A stretch of DNA of 64,000 bases from contig CAZWXS010000004.1 of NCBI GenBank assembly GCA_964638005.1, positions 43,398-107,397 on the forward strand, in the 5' to 3' direction. Below the pieces are notes generated by a model that saw only the letters and a list, made by a program, of their open reading frames with translations, had not been told where the DNA came from and made no database searches. How positions within the stretch are numbered: the first letter of the stretch is position 1; each line of letters begins with the position of its first letter. The stretch comes from JAAYYM01 sp964638005. GTDB taxonomy: Bacteria; Bacillota; Clostridia; Lachnospirales; Lachnospiraceae. Below are positions 9,231 to 17,472 of the stretch, in pieces. A program made the position numbers and the translations under genes.

Positions 9231-9672
9231 TTACCCCATCCTTCATATGATATGTCTCGTTCAGTTTCTTCGTCATATGTACTCTGGTTCCCACATCCGG
9301 CCCCGACTCCACTGTCAGCGTGTCCATAAATGCCTGCATAAATGCAAATCCCATACCGGAGCGTTCCAGATCCGGCCTCGTTGTATAGAGCGGCTCCATG
9401 GCTCGTCCTACATTAAGCATTCCCTTTCCTTCGTCAACAATCGTAATCTGCAGCATATCATCCTCAATCTCTGCCGTCATAACCACCATCCCTTCTTCCT
9501 CCGGATAGCCATGGATGATTGCATTGGTCACTGCTTCCGATACAGCCGTCTTTACATCGGCAACTTCCTCCAGTGTCGGATTCATACCTGACATAAATGC
9601 TGCAATTGCAACCCTTGCAAACCCCTCATTAATTGATTTGCTTACAAATTCCAACCTCATTTGATTTGTCAT
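9205..9672 (-). CDS. spoIIAB: Anti-sigma-F factor, serine kinase
   Basis: 155 residues of the GHKL ATPase fold. In this family it binds sigma-F and also phosphorylates SpoIIAA with ATP. The N box (AVTNAIIHGYP) and G1 box (VDEGKGM) are intact, followed by a G2-like region around RSGMGFAFMQ. The N-terminus MTNQMRLEFVSKS matches the normal SpoIIAB start. The start codon overlaps the spoIIAA stop (TAATG), and the 3' end overlaps sigF, so the three genes form one tightly coupled unit. Confidence 0.95.
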   Translation of the reverse strand: MTNQMRLEFVSKSINEGFARVAIAAFMSGMNPTLEEVADVKTAVSEAVTNAIIHGYPEEEGMVVMTAEIEDDMLQITIVDEGKGMLNVGRAMEPLYTTRPDLERSGMGFAFMQAFMDTLTVESGPDVGTRVHMTKKLNETYHMKDGVNERLNCLD

Positions 9673-10004
9673 TATTCTTGACCTCCATCATTCTTTTCTT
9701 CAATCACTTCTACAACTTTATGTAAACCTGATATTTTGAAAATACGTCTCAATCCTCCACTTACATGAATTGCAAGTACCTTGCCACCAAGCACCTCCAT
9801 CTTCTTATAACGTCCCATAATCACTCCGATTCCTGAGCTATCCATAAAATCCGTCAGTTCAAAATCAAAGATAACATGTGATATTTCCTTTCCTTCAATA
9901 TAGCGATCCGCAGTCTCACGGATCCTCCTCGCCTGATGATGATCCACCTCTCTTGGCATCCTGATCATCAAACACGATTTTATGACCTGAAAATCTTCAT
10001 TCAT
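9672..10004 (-). CDS. spoIIAA: Anti-sigma-F factor antagonist
   Basis: A 110-residue STAS-domain protein that, when unphosphorylated, pulls SpoIIAB off sigma-F. The phospho-acceptor serine lies in DFMDSSGIGVIMGRYK. The frame is open 22 codons further upstream, but that extension is encoded by one arm-rich copy of the repeat at 10028-10110. The ATG at 10004 has AGGGGAATAGGAG before it and gives the family's usual length, so I use it. It is the first gene of the operon. No clear promoter is visible other than sequence within the upstream repeat region. Confidence 0.93.
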   Translation of the reverse strand: MNEDFQVIKSCLMIRMPREVDHHQARRIRETADRYIEGKEISHVIFDFELTDFMDSSGIGVIMGRYKKMEVLGGKVLAIHVSGGLRRIFKISGLHKVVEVIEEKNDGGQE

Positions 10005-10027
10005 ACTCCTATTCCCCTTTCTTGGTT

Positions 10028-10209
10028 CATTGTCAGCATCGCACAGACAGGTCTGTGCGATGACGGACATTCGTCAAATGAGTTTTCGTGCAAGCACGAA
10101 CTCACTGACCCATTGTCAACGCATCCCACAGACAGGTCTGTGCGATGACGGACATTCGTCAAATGAGTTTTCGTGCAAGCACGAACTCATTTGACTCATT
10201 GTCAACGCA
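10028..10209. repeat. Tandem hairpin-rich repeat, two copies plus a partial third, upstream of spoIIA
   Basis: Copy 1 covers 10028-10110, copy 2 10111-10196 and a partial copy 10197-10209. Each begins CATTGTCA and carries three hairpins: CACAGAC/GTCTGTG, the small GACG-CGTC stem around GACATT, and TTCGTGC/GCACGAA. In copy 2 the last one is extended by AAATGAG/CTCATTT. The copies are nearly identical apart from a two-base length difference and a few changes near the ends. The array fills the space between the TPR-gene terminator and the spoIIAA ribosome binding site. Confidence 0.9.
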
Positions 10210-10211
10210 AA

Positions 10212-10240
10212 AAGACACGAACCCCTCGCGTTCGTGTCTT
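10212..10240 (-). terminator. Terminator of the FapA/TPR operon
   Basis: Arms AAGACACGAA and TTCGTGTCTT (10 bases) with a GC-rich nine-base loop. On the minus strand the hairpin is followed by TTTTTGCG. Confidence 0.85.
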
Positions 10241-10283
10241 CTTTAGTAGTTTTTAATATGATTTTTTCTGATGAGCGGTATGG

Positions 10284-11711
10284 CTATCCTTCGTAATCGC
10301 CCTCTTCACTGTCTCCTGCTTCTGAGGAAATAAAGCCCTTTGAACTCTCGGCAATATCCGTATCCGGGAATAACTCGATGACCTGCTTGTACAATTCATC
10401 TGCCTTATCCTGATTATTGGAATTCCGATATGCATGCGCCAGATTGTACAATGCACTTCCGTTGGTCTCATCCAGTTCCCATGCCTTTGTCAATTCCGTT
10501 ATGGCTGTCTCATTATCTCCTGAATCCAATGCTTCCAGTCCTACATCATAGTATGATTTGGCTGCCTCAGCCTGTACCGCTTCCTTTAGCAAGGTATACA
10601 GCTTGATAAAGGATTGAGACGCGGTTGTCAGATATTCCTCATCAATCTGTTCCAACTGATCCATAACTGCCACGGCGTTTTCGGAATCCTGAATGTATGC
10701 CTCTGCCGCATCTGCCAGAAAATCTGTTGCCTGTGCAACTCCGGTATCTCCTGTAAGTTCTTCGATCTGTGCCTCCTGCTCCTCATTCATTGTCCTAAGT
10801 GTATCAAGCGCTTCTTCAAGTTCCAGCTTAGACGCTTTTTCTGCCGTCAGTTCTTCACTGACCTTTTTAAATTTCTCATCATTCTTATCTGCTTCAGCCC
10901 CGACTCTTGCCGGCAGGATCAGAAACCATGCAATCGCAACACCGATGATAATACCGATCACAATGTTGATAACGCTTGAAAATGCCGGTCCCTCCTTCAC
11001 ATACATTGGCTGAATGATCGTATCGTTACCGCTCTGATAGGAGTATATATCCTCCTGATTCTTCTTACGTTTTGTCTGCATATGCTCATCGCGTTCGCGA
11101 AGCATCGTATTGACTTCCTTCAGATAACGAAGTGTCATGGTATTATTAGAATCAATCTGCGCCGCACGGTACAATGTCCGTCTGGCCTTGTCCCAGTCCT
11201 CGCTGTTGATATAGAGCAGTGCGAGCAACTGGTATCCGCAGATTAATTTCGGATTGATGGAAAGCACCTTTTTCAACTGTATGATCGCAAGATCATTGCT
11301 TCCCTGATAGCAGTATGCCAATGCCTGATTATACTTTTTAATGGTCTGGTTGATCGTATCCAATTTGGTTGGATTCGTCTGGATTGCACTCAAATAGTCA
11401 TCTGCAATGTTCTTTTTACTCTGAAGATTCTTACTGATGACCCATTCGCTGAATGCGGAGACAGCCTCTCCCATCTCAAAATAGACAAGTCCCAAAAGGT
11501 TCCTTGCCTGTGTATTATTCTTATTGAATTTTAAACTCTGCCGTAAACTTGCAACCGCGCCGGACAGATCCCTAACGCTCGCCTTGTCCAGTGCTTCATT
11601 ATAACACCGGTTGGAAGCATAGATGATCTTCTTATAAACAGTGACATCCGTACCGCATCCGGTGCAGTAATTCTTCTCAGACAAACGACAGCCACATACA
11701 AAACATTTCAT
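10284..11711 (-). CDS. Membrane-anchored TPR protein with N-terminal zinc ribbon
   Basis: 475 residues. It begins with a short zinc ribbon (CFVCGCRLSEKNYCTGCG). A helical region containing TPR-like repeats follows (about residues 38-210). One membrane helix lies near 243-268 (INIVIGIIIGVAIAWFLIL), then a coiled coil (about 275-320) and a second TPR block near 380-460 (AKSYYDVGLEALDSGDNETA). The C-terminus is acidic. Such proteins act as scaffolds for complexes; the partner is unknown. Its ATG overlaps the stop of the 48-residue gene upstream (ATGA), so the two are translationally coupled, and both follow a FapA-like gene. Function not recognised. Confidence 0.8.
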   Translation of the reverse strand: MKCFVCGCRLSEKNYCTGCGTDVTVYKKIIYASNRCYNEALDKASVRDLSGAVASLRQSLKFNKNNTQARNLLGLVYFEMGEAVSAFSEWVISKNLQSKKNIADDYLSAIQTNPTKLDTINQTIKKYNQALAYCYQGSNDLAIIQLKKVLSINPKLICGYQLLALLYINSEDWDKARRTLYRAAQIDSNNTMTLRYLKEVNTMLRERDEHMQTKRKKNQEDIYSYQSGNDTIIQPMYVKEGPAFSSVINIVIGIIIGVAIAWFLILPARVGAEADKNDEKFKKVSEELTAEKASKLELEEALDTLRTMNEEQEAQIEELTGDTGVAQATDFLADAAEAYIQDSENAVAVMDQLEQIDEEYLTTASQSFIKLYTLLKEAVQAEAAKSYYDVGLEALDSGDNETAITELTKAWELDETNGSALYNLAHAYRNSNNQDKADELYKQVIELFPDTDIAESSKGFISSEAGDSEEGDYEG

Positions 11712-11854
11712 ATTTCCTTGTCCTTTGCCTCTTTGATCATACTCATCAGTACATCAGTCATATCCGTCAGATCATGGTTATATATTGCATCCTCAGCATC
11801 TTCTACTTCAAGACTCGGATGAAATTTCTTCAATTCTTCTTCAAAATTAATCAC
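11708..11854 (-). CDS. 48-residue acidic protein between the FapA-like and TPR genes
   Basis: A short gene starting with GTG at 11854, six bases after a strong AGGAGGG, and ending in TGA that overlaps the next ATG. The product begins VINFEEELKKFHPSLEVEDA and ends MIKEAKDKEI: acidic, mainly helical, no membrane segment, no cysteines. It lies 30 bases after the FapA-like gene and is coupled to the TPR gene, so it is probably expressed and may bind one of its neighbours. I do not recognise a family. Support comes from the ribosome binding site, the coupling and the protein-like composition. Confidence 0.75.
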   Translation of the reverse strand: MINFEEELKKFHPSLEVEDAEDAIYNHDLTDMTDVLMSMIKEAKDKEI

Positions 11855-11884
11855 TGTATTCCCTCCTAAAAGGATTATGATATA

Positions 11885-13279
11885 TCAGACAGTCAGTGAC
11901 CTCGTGGAAACACCTGCCTGTCCGGCATCTCTGTAGAACTCTGCATAACTGGTATCACTCGTCAATACTTTGACCTGATCATCGATCACAATCTGCGTAC
12001 CGGCATAAGCCTTGTGATTCACCTTGATGACAGCATGCTTTGCCGTCTCCATAGTGCTCGCAATCTTATCAAGCTCTTCCTTCGCACGCTCTATCATCTT
12101 ATTTTCTCTTGTAACCTTCTTTTTGGCTTGAGAAATCTTGGCGGCTATGCTTCCTTCATTCATGATGTCCTTCTTTTCCTTAGCCAACGCTGCCTGTTCT
12201 TCCTTTGCCTTTTCGATGCTGGTACGAGCCATCGCAATTTTGACAGATAACATGTGTTCTCTATTCTTCATAGCTTCACTGACTCCGGTTGCCACTATGG
12301 TCTTTAATCCAACATCATTTCCGATTTCTGCACTCGTGATACCGGCAACCGCATACGCGCTGCCGCCCACCAGATGTCCCCGCTTTCCGGATACCGTAAT
12401 AAAGCCGCCCGCCTTGACATCACAATTCATGATGACATTGGCCTGTACATTTTGTCCCGCTTCAATCGTTGTATATTCAATGAAATCCGCATAAACGCTT
12501 CCGCCTGCCGCAATCTTTGCTTTCTGACCGCCCTGCATGCCCTTGCGAATGACAATATCACCATTCGCCGTTAATTTTGCTGCCTCCACATGACCGCCGA
12601 TCGTAATACTCTTTGTTGCCCGAATCACAACGCCTGATTCCACATTGCCGGATACGATGACATCACCTCTAAAATCAATCTTTCCCGTAATCAAGTCCAC
12701 GTCGCCGCGTACTTCATATACATCCTTGACCTCGAGGTAATATTCCTTATATTCCACCTTGCCTTCGACCGTAGCTGTATAAATCAGACCGTCCTCAGAA
12801 CGTTCAAAGCCCTTGCCTCGAAGCACCGGCAGATCCTTTGCAGGCTTCGGTTTGGAAACCTTGCCTTTAATGTCGATTCCCTGTTCACCCTGTACCGGCG
12901 GATGATAAATAGCCAGCACATCACCCATGGTAATATTCTGAATCAGGCTCATACTTTGGTAATCTACAGAACCGTCAGAACGGATGACCGGTCTCCTTGC
13001 TATGTCTTCTGCATTGAATTTGAACTCATAGTACCCATTGGTACCATTCACGCTTTCCGTCCCCTCTGCGACCTTGACCTCACGTAAATAGACACCCTTC
13101 TTAACCATAGCTTCTATGTTTGAATAAATAACACCCGCTATGACACCATTTTGTTTCAGATACTCGATAATCTGCTCACTCGAATAAAACTCCCCCGGAG
13201 CCGGTGCTCCGAGAAACAGGTAAGCCGACATATTATCAGGTGAAATTTTTACATAAGTTGAAGCACTCAGTTCCGGCAT
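11885..13279 (-). CDS. FapA-family (DUF342) polymer-forming protein
   Basis: 464 residues of the FapA/DUF342 type, whose central region is a right-handed parallel beta-helix and whose end is a long coiled coil. The N-terminal domain covers about residues 1-160. The beta-helix repeats run from about 165 to 320 (GDVIVSGNVESGVVIRAT, then GGHVEAAKLTANGDIVIRKG). The coiled coil runs from about 345 to 425. No signal peptide, so cytoplasmic. The family's biochemical role is poorly known; it has been tied to cell-surface and developmental structures in Firmicutes. First gene of a probable three-gene operon with the 48-residue protein and the TPR protein. A plausible start is the ATG at 13279. Confidence 0.85.
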   Translation of the reverse strand: MPELSASTYVKISPDNMSAYLFLGAPAPGEFYSSEQIIEYLKQNGVIAGVIYSNIEAMVKKGVYLREVKVAEGTESVNGTNGYYEFKFNAEDIARRPVIRSDGSVDYQSMSLIQNITMGDVLAIYHPPVQGEQGIDIKGKVSKPKPAKDLPVLRGKGFERSEDGLIYTATVEGKVEYKEYYLEVKDVYEVRGDVDLITGKIDFRGDVIVSGNVESGVVIRATKSITIGGHVEAAKLTANGDIVIRKGMQGGQKAKIAAGGSVYADFIEYTTIEAGQNVQANVIMNCDVKAGGFITVSGKRGHLVGGSAYAVAGITSAEIGNDVGLKTIVATGVSEAMKNREHMLSVKIAMARTSIEKAKEEQAALAKEKKDIMNEGSIAAKISQAKKKVTRENKMIERAKEELDKIASTMETAKHAVIKVNHKAYAGTQIVIDDQVKVLTSDTSYAEFYRDAGQAGVSTRSLTV

Positions 13280-13354
13280 GTACCATACCTCCGACAGATA
13301 ACCAAAAGTTCCGTTCTCATTTTATCACGAATCGATACGCTTAGCAATCTGCTG

Positions 13355-16108
13355 CTAACCAAAAATTTCTATACGTTTCGACTTGTTCAGCTGCGCCAGC
13401 CGTTCACGTACCTTTTCCAGCATCGGTGTATACTTGAGAAGTTTGTCCATTTCCGCATCCACCTTGGCTTTTGGCGCTTTTTCTGCAAAATTCTTATTAT
13501 TGAGCATACCGTTGACACGTTCGATCTCTGCCATCAACCGCTTCTCTTCTTTCTGCAGACGTTCAATTTCTTGTGTTATGTCAACCAACTCAGCAAACGG
13601 AATATAAATCACAGCTTCTTCCAGCACTACTGATACCGCATCATCATCAATCCCGCTTCTGTCCGCCTGAATCTGAACGTCACTTGCATATGCCAGCGAT
13701 GCAAAGAAAAGTCCTCCGTCGGTAAAAGTCTTGATGATATGCTGACTCTTGGTCACAATATATACTTTCGCCTTCCTGCTCGGTGCAACATTCATCTCTG
13801 CCCTAACATTTCTGATACCGCGCACCGCTTCCTTAATCGTCTCAATCGCCGCAACCTCTTCCGAGAATAACCAGTCTGCACGATACTGTGGCCATGCAGA
13901 AATCATAATTGATTCTTCTTCATTTTGTAAAGTACAAAAGATTTCCTCTGTCACAAACGGAATATAGGGATGCAACAGCTTCAGCGCTCCGATCAGAACA
14001 GTCTTCAGCGTCCACAATGCTGCTGTCTTTGATTCCATATCTGCCTCTTCCTTGTTGTAAAGACGCGGCTTGACCATCTCAATGTACCAGTCACAGAATT
14101 CATCCCAGATGAAATCATAAACCTTTTGTACGGCAATTCCAAGTTCATAAGCCTCCATGTTATCTGTTACTTCTCTCACTACATAATTAAACTTTGAAAG
14201 AATCCATCTGTCAACAGGCTGCAGCTGCTCAGCAGGTACCTCTGCAGGCACTTCATAACCTTCCATATTCATCATGATAAAGCGGCTGGCATTCCATACT
14301 TTATTTGCAAAATTACGGTTTGCTTCCACTCTTTCATAATAGAAACGCATATCATTACCCGGTGCATTACCCGTAATCAATGTCAGACGCAGAGCATCTG
14401 CACCGTACTGGTCGATAATCTCAAGCGGATCGATACCGTTTCCGAGAGATTTGCTCATCTTTCTTCCTTGTGAATCACGGATCAGACCATGAATCAATAC
14501 CGTATGGAACGGTGAGCGCTCCATATTCTCTATTCCTGAAAATACCATTCTGATAACCCAGAAGAATATGATGTCATAGCCTGTAATCAAGACATCTGTC
14601 GGATAGAAATAATCCAGATCCTCCGTCTTCTCCGGCCAGCCAAGTGTCGAAAACGGCCACAGTGCTGAAGAAAACCATGTATCCAGCGTGTCCGGATCCT
14701 GTGTCATCGTAGTACATCCGCATTTCGGACAATGATCCGGTGCTTCCTTTGCTACAACAATCTCACCGCAGTCTGCACAATAGTAAGCGGGAATCCTATG
14801 ACCCCACCAGAGCTGACGGCTGATACACCAGTCTCTGATATTCTCCAGCCAATGCAAATAAATCTTGTCAAAACGCTCCGGCACAAATTTGAGTTCACCG
14901 AGTTCGGACTTTTCGCCTGCCCTTGTTGCCCGCAGTACCTCGATCGCCGGCTTTGCAAGTTCTTCCATAGCCACGAACCACTGCTGCTTTGCCATCGGCT
15001 CTATCGTAGTCTTGCAACGATCATGTGTTCCTACATTATGCGTGTGTTCCTCGATCTTCTCCAAAAATCCCAGTGTCATCAAATCGTCAACGATTTTCTT
15101 CCTTGCAATATAATTATTCATACCCTGATATTTTCCACCCTGCTCGTTAATGGTGGCATCATCATTGAATACATTGATCAAGGCAAGATTATGACGTTTC
15201 CCCACTTCAAAGTCATTAGGATCATGTGCAGGTGTTATTTTAACCACGCCCGTACCAAACTCCTGATCCACATATGCATCCGCAATGACAGGAATCTCTC
15301 TGTTTACGAGCGGCAGCAAAACTGTCTTTCCAATCAGTTCCTGATAACGTTCATCCTCCGGATTGACTGCCAACGCAGTATCACCCAGCATCGTTTCCGG
15401 ACGAGTTGTTGCTACAATGACATATTCAGACTCATCTGCAGCCATCGCTTCGCCTGCCTTTGCCGCATCTGCTGCAGAGGTTCCTACGATCGGATATCTG
15501 ATATGCCAGAAGTGTCCCGCCTGTTCTTCATATTCCACCTCGGCATCCGATATCGTCGTCTGACACACCGGACACCAGTTAATGATTCGGTTTCCTTTAT
15601 ATATCAATCCTTTTTTATATAATTTGATAAATACTTCTTCTACTGCTGCAGAACATCCTTCATCCATTGTAAAGCGTTCCCGCTCCCAATCACATGAAGA
15701 TCCTATTTTCTTAAGCTGTTCAACAATCGTGTGACCATATTCCTCACGCCATTCCCAGGTTCTCTTCAAAAAGCCCTCACGTCCGAGTTCTGCCTTGTCG
15801 ATTCCCTCTGCCTTTAAAGCTTCCGTAACCTTAACCTCTGTCGAAATGGCAGCATGATCCGTCCCCGGTACCCACAGCGCATTATATCCCTGCATCCGCT
15901 TAAAACGAATAAGGATATCCTGCATCGTATTGTCCAGAGCATGTCCCATATGCAGTTTGCCCGTGATATTCGGCGGCGGCATCACGATCGTGAACGGTTT
16001 TTTGCTGCGATCCACCTCTGCATGAAAATATTTCTTCTCCATCCATTTCTGATACAATCTGTCTTCAAGACCATGAGGGTCATAGGTCTTTGCCAATTCT
16101 TTGCTCAT
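13355..16108 (-). CDS. valS: Valine--tRNA ligase
   Basis: A class I synthetase of about 917 residues charging tRNA-Val. The HIGH-type signature appears as PPPNITGKLHMGHAL near residue 42, and KMSKS as GRKMSKSLGNGIDP in the second half. The editing (CP1) domain lies between, with TTRPETMLGDTA. Zinc-binding cysteines are seen in YYCADCGEIVV and CPKCGC. The C-terminal coiled coil (EIERLQKEEKRLMAEIERV) is typical of ValRS. I choose ATG 16108, nine bases after AGGAAGG, over an in-frame start nine codons upstream. It is controlled by the T-box leader upstream and appears monocistronic. Confidence 0.97.
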   Translation of the reverse strand: MSKELAKTYDPHGLEDRLYQKWMEKKYFHAEVDRSKKPFTIVMPPPNITGKLHMGHALDNTMQDILIRFKRMQGYNALWVPGTDHAAISTEVKVTEALKAEGIDKAELGREGFLKRTWEWREEYGHTIVEQLKKIGSSCDWERERFTMDEGCSAAVEEVFIKLYKKGLIYKGNRIINWCPVCQTTISDAEVEYEEQAGHFWHIRYPIVGTSAADAAKAGEAMAADESEYVIVATTRPETMLGDTALAVNPEDERYQELIGKTVLLPLVNREIPVIADAYVDQEFGTGVVKITPAHDPNDFEVGKRHNLALINVFNDDATINEQGGKYQGMNNYIARKKIVDDLMTLGFLEKIEEHTHNVGTHDRCKTTIEPMAKQQWFVAMEELAKPAIEVLRATRAGEKSELGELKFVPERFDKIYLHWLENIRDWCISRQLWWGHRIPAYYCADCGEIVVAKEAPDHCPKCGCTTMTQDPDTLDTWFSSALWPFSTLGWPEKTEDLDYFYPTDVLITGYDIIFFWVIRMVFSGIENMERSPFHTVLIHGLIRDSQGRKMSKSLGNGIDPLEIIDQYGADALRLTLITGNAPGNDMRFYYERVEANRNFANKVWNASRFIMMNMEGYEVPAEVPAEQLQPVDRWILSKFNYVVREVTDNMEAYELGIAVQKVYDFIWDEFCDWYIEMVKPRLYNKEEADMESKTAALWTLKTVLIGALKLLHPYIPFVTEEIFCTLQNEEESIMISAWPQYRADWLFSEEVAAIETIKEAVRGIRNVRAEMNVAPSRKAKVYIVTKSQHIIKTFTDGGLFFASLAYASDVQIQADRSGIDDDAVSVVLEEAVIYIPFAELVDITQEIERLQKEEKRLMAEIERVNGMLNNKNFAEKAPKAKVDAEMDKLLKYTPMLEKVRERLAQLNKSKRIEIFG

Positions 16109-16178
16109 ATTCATCATCCTTCCTGTGCCATACAATACCGCACCATACCATATACTTCATCACTACATGCATAAAGAA

Positions 16179-16455
16179 CGCCCTCTGCTGCAATTTACAC
16201 TACAGCAAAGGGCGCAATCATCATCACACGGTACCACCTTCATTTATCACTCAAGGTCCGCTAACGGGGACAAGGCGTGCACTTCTACTTTGCATTCCGA
16301 AACATAATTCCATGCCGGTTCAAAGTGCCGATTCAAAAGCTACCTTCCGTATATCTTTCCTCAAGCAGCCTCTCAGCCGGTGAACTGCTCTCTCTGTTAA
16401 GAGTATATACGTACTCCTCTTTCTCACTATCTTTATTCATATAGATATATCATTG
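16179..16455 (-). promoter_or_regulatory. T-box riboswitch of valS, likely Val specifier
   Basis: The T-box core AAGGTGGTACCGTGTG is at 16240-16225 on the minus strand. A terminator hairpin (16179-16214, arms CGCCCT...AGGGCG) follows it. An AGAGAG element marks stem I further upstream. A GTA codon at 16343-16341, in the context GGAAG-GTA-GC, occupies the specifier position and would pair with tRNA-Val. By the known mechanism, uncharged tRNA-Val stabilises the antiterminator and lets transcription reach valS. Confidence 0.88.
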
Positions 16456-16461
16456 TTTTAT

Positions 16462-16490
16462 ATCATAAATCACGTTCATGCCTTTGTCAA
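16462..16490 (-). promoter_or_regulatory. Promoter of the valS T-box transcript
   Basis: On the minus strand TTGACA (16490-16485), a 17-base spacer and TATGAT (16467-16462), just upstream of the leader. Confidence 0.8.
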
Positions 16491-16504
16491 GAAAATTCCT
16501 GCTG

Positions 16505-17458
16505 TCATACATGTAATAAGCGGTCTGCAGCCAGTTTGACGGCACCTGTGACCGGCGGTTCATTTAATATGCAGGGATAAGCATCGGGAGCACATGCATG
16601 CACCGCACGCATATAAGCATCAATCAGCAAAGGCTCCTCTGTACGAAACAAACTTCCGATCAATACCATCGGTACATGTTCTTTCTCCATATGAAGCCTT
16701 TTGATCAGTCCTGCTGCATACTCGCCCTCTGTTTGACCCATATAGTCAATCATCTTTTGACATACAGCATCCCCTTTTCGAGCCTCTGTAAATACAGCAA
16801 TCGGAATCTGAAAACGTTGCTCCCGTGTCATCAGGTCATGACGTAGAACCGTACAGACTGCCTCCATATCCGTTGTCTGAAAGATTTCGGGAATGACGGA
16901 TTCCAAAGAAGTCTTACAGCCTGTCCCTTCGTCGGAACGGAATGCACAATGTAAAGCCTCCTCTACCAGTTCACCGCCACCGCCGTAATTACCTGTTATA
17001 TAATCCAGATTGCGCAGGATTCCCTTCTCTCCGTTACGGTTACGTCCTGCATGTCCGGCTCCGGTTCCGCATATGGAGACAATACCGACATTATCCTCTG
17101 TTGCTGCCCTCAGGCCGATCCACGCATCATGCATAACCTCAAACGGTACTTCTCCCATAATCTTTGCCACCAACGGATTCAGTACTGCATAGTCTTCGGC
17201 CGAATCTGCTCCTGACATACCAAAAACCGCATAAGAAATATCAGACAGCGTAAGAAAATCTTGCTCGGAAATTGCATTTTCATTCCGCTTTGCAAGTGCG
17301 TCCTCTATGGCTTTTTGCAATGACACGCGTGTCGTTTCTGTGCCGCAGACCTGATAGTTAGCGGCTCCGCCAAATCCCTCCGCCAAAATATGACCATGTT
17401 CATCTCCGATAGCTGCATGCGTCTTTGTTCCGCCTGCATCAATTCCCAATACATACAT
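16505..17458 (-). CDS. BadF/N-acetylglucosamine-kinase-like ATPase
   Basis: 317 residues of the ASKHA (sugar kinase/Hsp70/actin) fold, BadF/BadG/BcrA family. The phosphate-1 loop is GIDAGGTKTHAAIGD at the N-terminus. A second phosphate loop is seen in SICGTGAGHAGRNRNG, and the adenosine region near VPMVLIGSLF. In sugar loci, members of this group phosphorylate amino sugars or glucose-type sugars with ATP. It follows the GH4 gene by 14 bases, so both are probably expressed together: the hydrolase releases a free sugar and this kinase phosphorylates it. The substrate is inferred, not shown. Confidence 0.8.
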   Translation of the reverse strand: MYVLGIDAGGTKTHAAIGDEHGHILAEGFGGAANYQVCGTETTRVSLQKAIEDALAKRNENAISEQDFLTLSDISYAVFGMSGADSAEDYAVLNPLVAKIMGEVPFEVMHDAWIGLRAATEDNVGIVSICGTGAGHAGRNRNGEKGILRNLDYITGNYGGGGELVEEALHCAFRSDEGTGCKTSLESVIPEIFQTTDMEAVCTVLRHDLMTREQRFQIPIAVFTEARKGDAVCQKMIDYMGQTEGEYAAGLIKRLHMEKEHVPMVLIGSLFRTEEPLLIDAYMRAVHACAPDAYPCILNEPPVTGAVKLAADRLLHV

Positions 17459-17472
17459 AGCAGCCTCCTGTC

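Noticed and set aside
10005..10070. N-terminal extension of SpoIIAA by 22 codons
   Set aside because: Encoded by the hairpin repeat; the ATG at 10004 has a ribosome binding site and gives the normal SpoIIAA length.
14732..15622. 296-codon plus-strand open frame
   Set aside because: Antisense to valS, whose identity is certain; the translation is Cys/Arg/His-rich and not protein-like.
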